Positions 57,574 to 64,000 of a DNA stretch of 64,000 nucleotides are shown here, piece after piece (the first letter of the stretch is position 1; the number at the start of each line of letters is the position of its first letter). A program made the translations under genes and the position numbers. Origin of the DNA: Actinomyces sp. ZJ308 (GTDB lineage Bacteria > Actinomycetota > Actinomycetes > Actinomycetales > Actinomycetaceae). The notes below the pieces were generated by a model, which worked only from the letters and a program-made list of their open reading frames with translations, was not told the DNA's origin and searched no databases. The stretch lies in the NCBI RefSeq assembly GCF_011752065.1, contig NZ_JAAIJY010000002.1, positions 62,001 to 126,000 on the forward strand. Direction: 5' to 3'.

Positions 57574-59307
57574 CTACTCCTCGACGGCGGCGGCCGGGAG
57601 CCTGACGATGAAGGTGGTTCCGTGGTCCTGCGGCGCGGTGGAGGACTCGACGTCGATGCTGCCGCCGTGGGACTGGACGATCGCCAGGGCGATGGACATG
57701 CCCAGCCCCGTCGATCCCGTGCGCCGCTCGCGCGAGGAGTCCCCGCGGGCGAAGCGCTCGAAGAGCCTGTCGCGCACGTCGGGCGCGATGCCCGGGCCGT
57801 CGTCGCCGATGCGCACGATGAGGGACTCGCCCTCGCGCTCGAGCGTGGTGGTCACGTGGCTGCCGGCGGGGGTGTGGACCCGGGCGTTGGCCAGGAGGTT
57901 GACGATGACCTGACGCAGGCGCGCCTCGTCACCGATGACCAGTGGCGGCTCGGGCAGGAACTCCTCGGCCTCCTCCGGCGTGACGTCGGCCGGCGGCTCG
58001 AGGACGGCCAGGTCCAGCCTCCAGTCGTGGTCCGGCCCGGCCGCGCGGGCATCGGCCACGGTGTCCACCAGGAGCCCGACCAGGTCCACCTCCTCGTGGC
58101 GCAGCTCGCGCCCGGCGTCCAGACGGGCCAGCAGCAGCAGGTCCTCCACGAGTGCCGTCATCCGCACCGACTCGGAGTGCACGCGGTCCAGGGCGTAGGT
58201 GGCCTCCTCCGGCAGGTCGGCGTCGGCTCCCTCACGACGGATGAGCTCGGTGTAGCCGCGGATCGAGGCCAGCGGCGTGCGCAGCTCGTGGGAGGCGTCG
58301 GCCACGAACTGGCGCACCTGGGTCTCCGAGCGCTGACGCGCGCCCAGAGCCGACTCCACGTGCCCCAGTAGGGTGTTGAGCGCCCCGCCGACGTGCCCGA
58401 CCTCGGCCGAGGAGGTCAGGTCCGCCTCCTCCACGCGGTCCTCGATGGTCACCTCGCCGCGCTCCAGCGGCTGGGAGGCCACGCGGTGGGCGGTGCGGGC
58501 CACACGCTCCAGCGGGGCCAGCGAGGAGCGCACCATGGTCCGACCGGCCAGCGCCACGATGAGGGCCCCCACGAGGGCCACTACCAGCTCGATGAGCAGC
58601 TGGGTGCCGATGAGCGCCTTGTCCGCCTCCAGGGAGAGCCCGGTGATGACCGTGTCCCCTGAGACCTGGTCGCGCGTGGCCACCACCCGGTAGCTGCCCA
58701 GGTGGTGCAGGTGAACGGTGACGGGATGGTCGCCGGTGGCCTCGGACAGCAGCAGCCGGCAGTCCTCCTTGGAGATGGCCGCGTAGCGGCCGTCCTTGTC
58801 GATATAGGCGGCCGCCTCGCTGCCGGAGGTCGACGTCGCCGGGGCGATGAGCGTCAGGGTGCCGGTGGACTGCCCGGCGGCGTCGAGCCCCGGGGGAACC
58901 CCCTGCTTATCGGGGGCGGCTCCGTCGGCCCCGTCGGGAGGCTGTGCCCCGCCGGCCTGGCTGCCCTGGTCGGTTTGGCTCGATTGGGCCGCCTGGTCGG
59001 AGGCCTTCCTGGCCTCCTGCTCCACGTCGTGACGCTTGTCGGCGGCGCGCTGGGCGGCGGCCATCAGCTGGCTGTCGGTGCGAACCGTGAGGGTGTGTCG
59101 CAGGCTGAGTGTGGAGAAGGTGCTCATGACCGCGGCCATGACCAGGACCAGCCCGAGCACACCGACCACGAGGCGGGTGCGCAGGCTACGAGGTCTCCTG
59201 AAGGAGGAGACGGGCCACCATGAGCCGCGGCCGGTATAGCGGCCGGTCCGCTCGTCGGCCGGTGATGGGCTCATGAACTTCTCCGGCATCTGCGGCGTCT
59301 CCGGCAT
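57574..59307 (-). CDS. Two-component sensor histidine kinase
   Basis: A 577-aa kinase. Membrane segment 1 (LVVGVLGLVLVMAAVMSTF), an extracytoplasmic sensor of ~170 residues with a Gln/Asp/Gly-rich disordered insert, membrane segment 2 (LLIELVVALVGALIVALAG), a HAMP linker, the H-box FVADASHELRTPLASI and an HATPase domain with NLLANARVHTP, DDGPGI and GSTGLGMSIA. The extracytoplasmic part has one Cys. Start among ATGs at 59307, 59289 and 59274; 59307 keeps 10 nt from the regulator's stop. The organisation resembles the TcrY/TrcS-type kinases of actinobacteria. Signal unknown. Confidence 0.92.
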   Translation of the reverse strand: MPETPQMPEKFMSPSPADERTGRYTGRGSWWPVSSFRRPRSLRTRLVVGVLGLVLVMAAVMSTFSTLSLRHTLTVRTDSQLMAAAQRAADKRHDVEQEARKASDQAAQSSQTDQGSQAGGAQPPDGADGAAPDKQGVPPGLDAAGQSTGTLTLIAPATSTSGSEAAAYIDKDGRYAAISKEDCRLLLSEATGDHPVTVHLHHLGSYRVVATRDQVSGDTVITGLSLEADKALIGTQLLIELVVALVGALIVALAGRTMVRSSLAPLERVARTAHRVASQPLERGEVTIEDRVEEADLTSSAEVGHVGGALNTLLGHVESALGARQRSETQVRQFVADASHELRTPLASIRGYTELIRREGADADLPEEATYALDRVHSESVRMTALVEDLLLLARLDAGRELRHEEVDLVGLLVDTVADARAAGPDHDWRLDLAVLEPPADVTPEEAEEFLPEPPLVIGDEARLRQVIVNLLANARVHTPAGSHVTTTLEREGESLIVRIGDDGPGIAPDVRDRLFERFARGDSSRERRTGSTGLGMSIALAIVQSHGGSIDVESSTAPQDHGTTFIVRLPAAAVEE

Positions 59308-59317
59308 CTGCTCGCCG

Positions 59318-60064
59318 TCAGGCCTGCTCGTCGGCGCCGGCCACCGGCTTGAGGACGTAGCCCACACCGCGCATCGTGTGGATCATGGGCTCGCGGCCCT
59401 TGTCGATCTTGCGGCGCAGGTAGGAGATGTAGAGCTCGACGATGTTGGCCTGCCCGCCGAAGTCGTAGTTCCACACCCGGTCCAGGATCTGGGGCTTGGA
59501 CAGGACCCGGCGGGGGTTGCGCATGAGATAGCGCAGCAGCTCGAACTCCGTGGCGGTCAGCTGGATCTCATCCTCGCCGCGCCAGACCTCGTGGGAGTCC
59601 TCGTCCATGCGCAGGTCACCGACCTCCAGCAGGGAGGCGGGCTTCTCCTCGCTGGCCCCTGAACGGCGCAGCAGGGCGCGCAACCGGGCCACGACCTCCT
59701 CCAGCGAGAAGGGCTTGGTGACGTAGTCGTCGCCGCCGGCGGTCAGGCCGGCCACCCGGTCCTCGACGGCGTCCTTGGCCGTCAGGAACAGGACCGGCAC
59801 GTTCGGGCTGTGGCCGCGCACGCGGCGCATGACCTCCAGTCCGTCGAAGTCGGGCAGCATGATGTCCAGGACGATGACGTCGGGGTCGATCTCCTGGGCG
59901 GATCGGACCGCGGCGATCCCGGTCCCGGCGGTCGTGACCTCCCAGCCCTCGTAACGCAGGGCGGAGGCGAGCAGGTCGGCGAGCATCTGCTCGTCGTCGA
60001 CGACCAGGACGCGCAGGGGGGAGCCATCGGCACGGGTGAGGTTCTCGGCGGGGGCGTTAGTCAC
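59318..60064 (-). CDS. OmpR/PhoB family response regulator
   Basis: A 248-aa regulator. Receiver domain: acidic pair VVDDE, phospho-acceptor Asp67 in VIVLDIMLPDFDG, FLTAKD and DDYVTKPF (Lys). Winged-helix effector domain: LTATEFELLRYLMRNPRRVLS, then the recognition helix NIVELYISYLRRKID and RGVGYVL. First gene of a regulator-kinase operon. Targets are unknown; PAP2, the fimbrial operon and the PAS genes are neighbours. Confidence 0.94.
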   Translation of the reverse strand: MTNAPAENLTRADGSPLRVLVVDDEQMLADLLASALRYEGWEVTTAGTGIAAVRSAQEIDPDVIVLDIMLPDFDGLEVMRRVRGHSPNVPVLFLTAKDAVEDRVAGLTAGGDDYVTKPFSLEEVVARLRALLRRSGASEEKPASLLEVGDLRMDEDSHEVWRGEDEIQLTATEFELLRYLMRNPRRVLSKPQILDRVWNYDFGGQANIVELYISYLRRKIDKGREPMIHTMRGVGYVLKPVAGADEQA

Positions 60065-60351
60065 GTCGCCTATTCAACAGGAAGGCGCTGTGCTCGACCA
60101 CAGCGCAACCTGTGTCTCGACTGTGTTACCGATCTGAGACCCAACGGCGACCCAGAGGGACAGGTGCTGTGACATGCTTATGCGGTCGTGCGTCTCGGTT
60201 GTTGATCCCCACATCCGTGTGCACCAGAACGTTACTTCGTAGCGTAGTCGCACAGAGGGCGGCTCAGTGGTATCTCAGCCGCCTCCTCATCCAGCGTGTC
60301 GCTGCCGGTGATCCGGTAGTGACCGAATTCCCCTAACACAGCAGGAGAGTC
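60065..60351. other. Divergent promoter region
   Basis: 287 nt between the regulator-kinase operon and the first PAS gene. Relatively AT-rich; TGTGACATGC (60168-60177) and TTACTTCGTAGCGTAG (60232-60247) are possible promoter parts. AGCAGGAGAGTC precedes the ATG at 60352. No hairpin or gene seen. Confidence 0.4.
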
Positions 60352-61704
60352 ATGGAATACGTCGATGGCAACGAGCGCCGCTTCGGTGCCGAGGACCTGT
60401 TCTTCTCGACGACGGATACCAAAGGTGTCATTCGCAGGACGAACCGAGTCTTCGATTCGCTGTCCCGTTACAGCACCGAAGAGCTCATTGGCTCCCCGCA
60501 CAACATTATTCGGCATGACGACATGCCCGCCGGCGCCTTCAAGCTCATGTGGGACGAGCTCGAGCAGGGGCGATCATCGTGCGTCTACGTGCTCAACCGG
60601 GCCAAGGACGGTCTGGACTACTGGGTCTTCGCGACGATCGCCCCTCTGTCCGACGGTTACCTGTCGGTGCGCGTGCGTCCGACCAACCACGCCATGTTCA
60701 CTCCCGTCAAGGAGATCTACTCCCGAGTGCGGGCCGCCGAGCGCGCCTACGCCGAGGAGGGGCACGGACGCCGGGAGGTCGCCGAGCACGGCGCGGCGCT
60801 CCTGACCGAGGAGCTGGCGGGGCTCCAGTACCACGACCTGCACAACTTCGCCCGGGCCGCGCTCCCGCGCGAGCTGGCCCTGCTGGTGGTCGAGGGCGTC
60901 CGGGTGCCGCCGCGCGCCGAGTCGGACAACCCCATGTTCGCCGTCCTCCAGGCCGTCGCCGCGATCGAGCGGGACACCGACGAGCTCATCTACCAGCTGG
61001 GGGAGTATCAGGAGCTCATCAACGGTCTGGGCTCCTGGGCCGGCGGGGTGCGCTCGGTCATCGACCGGGCCAACCGTGTGGGCTCCCTCATGGAGGAGGT
61101 CACCAGCCCCGACGGCGACTCCTCCGTCCCCACCGTCTCCGAACGGGTCAAGGAGCGCAGCGCCCAGGCCGTCGAGGTGCTCCGTCAGCTCAACTCCTCC
61201 CTCGTGGCGCTCTACGAGGCGGCCTCCGAGGTGCGCTTCCGCAGCTCGATGATGCGCCTGCACACCCTCATGGCCGGCATCTTCGCCGCCGCCGTCCTGG
61301 ACGGGGATGAGGGGGAGTCGGCCGACGCCATCGGCGACCTCGCCGAGGCGATGCTCTCCGACCTGGAGGACCTGGTGCCCTCCTGCCAGGAGGCCGCCAA
61401 CCTGGCTGAGCGCCTGGAGGGCGACCTGCGCACCGTGGTCAGCAACCTCGACCGCGTCAAGCGGCCCTTCCAGCGCTGGATCCGCGCCCTCCAGGACGAG
61501 GGCGCCCAGGCACTGGTCGACGGTGTCGATGCCGAGGCCGCCCTGGAGGAGGCCGTCGCCGTGGGCGAGCAGGGCTTCCCGGAGACGGCCTCCCTGGCCG
61601 AGCTGGCCGCCAAGGCCCGCGGCGTCGTCGTGACTCTGGACGAGCCCGTCATCCGCGAACGGGTGGCGACGGTGCGAGAGACCCTGAGCCAGCTGGGGGA
61701 GTAG
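60352..61704 (+). CDS. PAS-helical signalling protein, Aer-type PAS (copy 1)
   Basis: A 450-aa soluble protein. Residues ~12-112 form a PAS domain like those of aerotaxis receptors: FFSTTDTKGVIRRTN, then SRYSTEELIGSPHNIIRH, DMPAGAFKLMWDEL and YWVFATIAPL. Residues ~120-440 are almost wholly helical, with heptad-like stretches (ASEVRFRSSMMRLHTLMAG; LEGDLRTVVSNLDRV) but no HAMP, kinase, GGDEF or clear methyl-accepting hairpin. The PAS may bind FAD or haem and sense redox state; the output is unknown. A paralog follows 169 nt downstream. Confidence 0.8.
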   Translation: MEYVDGNERRFGAEDLFFSTTDTKGVIRRTNRVFDSLSRYSTEELIGSPHNIIRHDDMPAGAFKLMWDELEQGRSSCVYVLNRAKDGLDYWVFATIAPLSDGYLSVRVRPTNHAMFTPVKEIYSRVRAAERAYAEEGHGRREVAEHGAALLTEELAGLQYHDLHNFARAALPRELALLVVEGVRVPPRAESDNPMFAVLQAVAAIERDTDELIYQLGEYQELINGLGSWAGGVRSVIDRANRVGSLMEEVTSPDGDSSVPTVSERVKERSAQAVEVLRQLNSSLVALYEAASEVRFRSSMMRLHTLMAGIFAAAVLDGDEGESADAIGDLAEAMLSDLEDLVPSCQEAANLAERLEGDLRTVVSNLDRVKRPFQRWIRALQDEGAQALVDGVDAEAALEEAVAVGEQGFPETASLAELAAKARGVVVTLDEPVIRERVATVRETLSQLGE

Positions 61705-61873
61705 TTAGCCGGAATCTACAAGATAGGTCCCAACTTACTGGTGACAATGTCATAAACAGTCTTCCGCGGGCCCGCGCGTGTCATTAAGGTTTTTCTGGCA
61801 CTGTGCGAGGAGCTAAGGAAATGGTCCTCGACGAGGTGCTCCCGCGAACCATCTACCATGAAGGAGAGCACCC
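61705..61873 (+). promoter_or_regulatory. Promoter region of second PAS gene
   Basis: 169 nt, AT-rich at 61717-61760 (CTACAAGATAGGTCCC, GACAATGTCATAAACAG). The ribosome-binding site is AAGGAGAG, 8 nt before the ATG at 61874. Indicates possible independent transcription of copy 2. Confidence 0.4.
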
Positions 61874-63208
61874 ATGGAATCGCAGGTCGGGTACGAGCGT
61901 TTGTTCGATCCACAGGACATCTTCTTTTCCACCACGGATCTCAAAGGTGTCATCCAGAACACCAACAGGACATTCGATACGCTCTCACGCTACTCGCGTG
62001 AACGTCTCATCGGGGCTCCGCACAACATCATTCGGCACCTGGATATGCCGGCCGGTCTCTTCCGTCTCATCTGGGACGACCTGCAGTCCCAGCGCCCGGC
62101 CTGCGGATACATCACCAACCGGGCGGTGGACGGTCTGGACTACCGGGTCTTCGCCACGATCGTGCCGTTGCGTCAGGGCTATCTCTCGGTGCGGATCAAG
62201 CCGATGGACGGGGTGACCCGGGGCAAGGTCGAGGAGGCCTATCGTCGGGTGCGCGCCAAGGAGCGCGACCTGGAGGCCCGGGGCGCCTCGCGCCACCAGC
62301 TCGGGGAGTTCGGCGGTCGTGAGCTGGCCGCGGAGCTTCAGGCCCTGGGCTTCTCATCGCTGCACGACATGACGCTGGCGACCCTGCCGCGCGAGGTGGC
62401 CGCCCTGGTCGGCTCGGGGGTGCGCGTCCCGGCGGCCGCCCCCGAGAGCCTGGGCGCGGTGGCCCGCATCCTCAACACGGTGGCGGCCATGGAGAAGGAC
62501 ACCAACGCCCTGGTCTTCGAGCTCGATGAGTACCTGCGCCTCATCACCACCATGGAGGCCACCCACGCCTCGGCCCGGGCGGTGGAGGCCCGGGTGGGGC
62601 GTATCGGCCAGCTGGTGGCCCACGACGCAGGCAACGGCACCCAGACCAAGGCGCAGATGCTCGCCGAGCGCATCTCCGAGCTCACCGGTGCCGCCGGTGC
62701 CGAGCTGACCGGGCTGCCCTCGCGCCTGCAGGTCCTGCACCAGTCGGTCACCGAGCTGCGCTTCTCCGTGGCCCTCATGCGCCTGCTCACCCTCATGGTG
62801 GGGCGCTTCGCCCAGTCCATCCTCGACGGCAGTGAGGTGGATGCCACCCGCTCCCTGACGGACCTGTGCGAGGCGCTCGAGTCCGGCTTCCGCGGGCTGG
62901 GGCCCGTGCTGCGGACCGTGAGCACCCAGGTCGCCCAGCTCAATGACGCCCTGCACACGGTCACCTCCAGCCTGGACCGCGCGGCCCGGCGCCTGGGCCA
63001 GTGGGTCGACCTGCGCGGCGGTGGAGCCGGCTCGTCGGGCTCCGCGACCGTCGACGAGGTCGCCCAGCTGACCTCGCGCGGCTTCCCCGAGGTCCGCTCC
63101 CTGGCCGAGCTGGCCGCCGAATGCCGCGGCCTGCACCTGCCCTACGACGAGAACATCGCCGCTCAGCGTCTGGCCGCCGTGCGCAGCGCCCTGGCCGAGC
63201 TCATCTGA
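61874..63208 (+). CDS. PAS-helical signalling protein, Aer-type PAS (copy 2)
   Basis: A 444-aa paralog of the protein at 60352-61704 along its whole length. The PAS core is strongly conserved: DIFFSTTDLKGVIQNTN, SRYSRERLIGAPHNIIRH, DMPAGLFRLIWDDL and YRVFATIVPL. The helical region keeps the pattern VTELRFSVALMRLLTLMVGRFA and ends PYDENIAAQRLAAVRSALAEL. Divergence is greatest in the middle. The conserved GAPHNIIRHLDMP loop is the hallmark of Aer-like PAS domains. No transmembrane or output domain. The pair may form heterodimers (inference). Confidence 0.8.
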   Translation: MESQVGYERLFDPQDIFFSTTDLKGVIQNTNRTFDTLSRYSRERLIGAPHNIIRHLDMPAGLFRLIWDDLQSQRPACGYITNRAVDGLDYRVFATIVPLRQGYLSVRIKPMDGVTRGKVEEAYRRVRAKERDLEARGASRHQLGEFGGRELAAELQALGFSSLHDMTLATLPREVAALVGSGVRVPAAAPESLGAVARILNTVAAMEKDTNALVFELDEYLRLITTMEATHASARAVEARVGRIGQLVAHDAGNGTQTKAQMLAERISELTGAAGAELTGLPSRLQVLHQSVTELRFSVALMRLLTLMVGRFAQSILDGSEVDATRSLTDLCEALESGFRGLGPVLRTVSTQVAQLNDALHTVTSSLDRAARRLGQWVDLRGGGAGSSGSATVDEVAQLTSRGFPEVRSLAELAAECRGLHLPYDENIAAQRLAAVRSALAELI

Positions 63209-63517
63209 GGCCCGAGGCCCCGGGCCGATCCCCGTCTCAGGCGGTTTCAGGCGGTCCGCGCCGGGAGGCGGCCGCTGAGACGAAAGTCGTTTTCCGTACA
63301 CTCTCCGTAGAATGCCCGGTTGGAAAAGGTGGGCGGTGCGTTACAGTCGGCTGAGAGCCGGCGTGAGCCGGCTCCCCGCCGTTCGTCCTCGTCACCTGCC
63401 CCGATCACCCGGATCATCACGATCATGCGGAGATCGCCCGGGCCTGCCGACGGCGCGAACCACCCACAGACCCGCCAGGCGCGGCCAGCCGCGCACCACC
63501 CGTGAGGAAGGCTTTAC
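63209..63517. other. Upstream region of topA
   Basis: 309 nt. An AT-richer patch AAAGTCGTTTTCCGTACAC (63283-63301) is the likely promoter. No coding sequence or strong hairpin is seen. Confidence 0.4.
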
Positions 63518-64000
63518 GTGTCCACCAAGCTCGTCATCGTGGAGTCCCCCAACAAGGTGCGCTCCATCGCCGGCTACCTCGGTCCGGAGTTCGACGTCGA
63601 GGCCTCCGTGGGGCACATCCGCGACCTGCCGCAGCCCTCCGAGCTGCCCGCCACCATGAAGAAGGGGCCCTACGGGAAGTTCGCGGTCGACGTCGAGGAC
63701 GACTTCACGCCCTACTACGTCGTCAACCCCGACAAGAAGAAGACGGTCGCCCAGCTCAAGAAGGCCCTCAAGGACGCCGACGAGCTCTACCTGGCCACCG
63801 ACGACGACCGCGAGGGCGAGGCCATCGCCTGGCACCTCCAGCAGGTCCTCAAGCCCAAAGTGCCGGTGCGCCGCATGGTCTTCACCGAGATCACCCGCGA
63901 GGCCGTCACCCGGGCCCTGGACAACACCCGCGACCTGGACATCCACCTCGTCGACGCCCAGGAGACACGCCGCATCCTGGACCGCCTCGTGGGATACGAG
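63518..64000 (+). CDS. topA: DNA topoisomerase I, N-terminal part (runs off window)
   Basis: 161 codons of a type IA topoisomerase. GTG start at 63518 after GTGAGGAAGGC. Toprim domain: [11 protein letters not shown] (Glu), VGHIRDLP and [12 protein letters not shown] with the metal-binding DxDx[10 protein letters not shown] and the [14 protein letters not shown] region begin domain IV. The active-site Tyr lies outside the window. Relaxes negative supercoils. The tad-to-topA arrangement agrees with mycobacterial gene order. Confidence 0.97.
   Translation, partial: MSTKLVIVESPNKVRSIAGYLGPEFDVEASVGHIRDLPQPSELPATMKKGPYGKFAVDVEDDFTPYYVVNPDKKKTVAQLKKALKDADELYLATDDDREGEAIAWHLQQVLKPKVPVRRMVFTEITREAVTRALDNTRDLDIHLVDAQETRRILDRLVGYE

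Overview
High G+C content, GTG starts, a WhiB protein, MurT/GatD, DtxR-like sites and a fimQ-fimP-srtC1 operon point to an oral Actinomyces of the A. oris / A. naeslundii / A. viscosus group (inference from gene content; no 16S rRNA is present). The window is chromosomal. I see no prophage, insertion sequence, CRISPR array or rRNA operon. It holds one tRNA, tRNA-Pro(CGG). 

Layout. 1-7.1 kb is an accessory-looking patch: two dps paralogs, a lipoprotein, a TetR/GH13 divergent pair, a VapBC-like toxin-antitoxin module, a VOC protein and a Nudix hydrolase. It also carries two inverted copies of a ~280-bp cassette, each encoding a 47-aa strongly cationic amphipathic peptide with its own leader hairpin, strong ribosome-binding site and terminator. 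7.2-13.2 kb holds two complete feoA-feoB ferrous-iron uptake operons in tandem; the upstream one ends in an Nfu-type Fe-S carrier gene. 13.8-17.8 kb holds gatD-murT (lipid II amidation) and a PAP2-diacylglycerol-kinase fusion. 18-21.6 kb has a possible Tat lipoprotein, a damaged or overlapping antisense gene, tRNA-Pro, a macro-domain hydrolase and an SDR. 

21.7-31.4 kb (metallophosphoesterase, class A PBP, WhiB, DUF4177, Crp, Nth, alpha/beta hydrolase) matches my recollection of the mycobacterial Rv3683-ponA2-whiB4-crp-nth-ephE neighbourhood. 38-43 kb (HAD phosphatase, Ssd-like, TadA, fused TadB/C) and topA at the right end match the neighbouring Rv3661-tad-topA block. Between these lie a MacB-like ABC exporter, AzlCD and two related membrane proteins, one with an ~840-residue low-complexity N-terminus. 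43.4-48.6 kb holds a PH-like membrane protein, ahpC-ahpD, a luciferase-like monooxygenase and a large methyltransferase. 48.9-56.5 kb is the type 1 fimbrial operon: tip adhesin FimQ, shaft pilin FimP and pilin polymerase SrtC1. 56.5-63.2 kb has a PAP2 phosphatase, an OmpR-type two-component system and two tandem PAS-helical proteins with PAS domains like those of the aerotaxis receptor. topA runs off the right edge. 

How the genes fit together. Iron and peroxide handling recur (two Dps, two Feo systems, Nfu, AhpCD). Envelope construction is the second theme (MurT/GatD, PBP, SrtC1, PAP2 enzymes, lipoproteins). The spaces between genes are unusually patterned. There are two families of intergenic hairpins, one with compensatory changes, and a GGGGAC/GTCCCC repeat family. 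There are also phased 11-bp direct repeats upstream of the tad cluster and of a membrane-protein gene, an interleaved (pseudoknot-type) inverted repeat, and a perfect 44-bp palindrome between fimP and srtC1.
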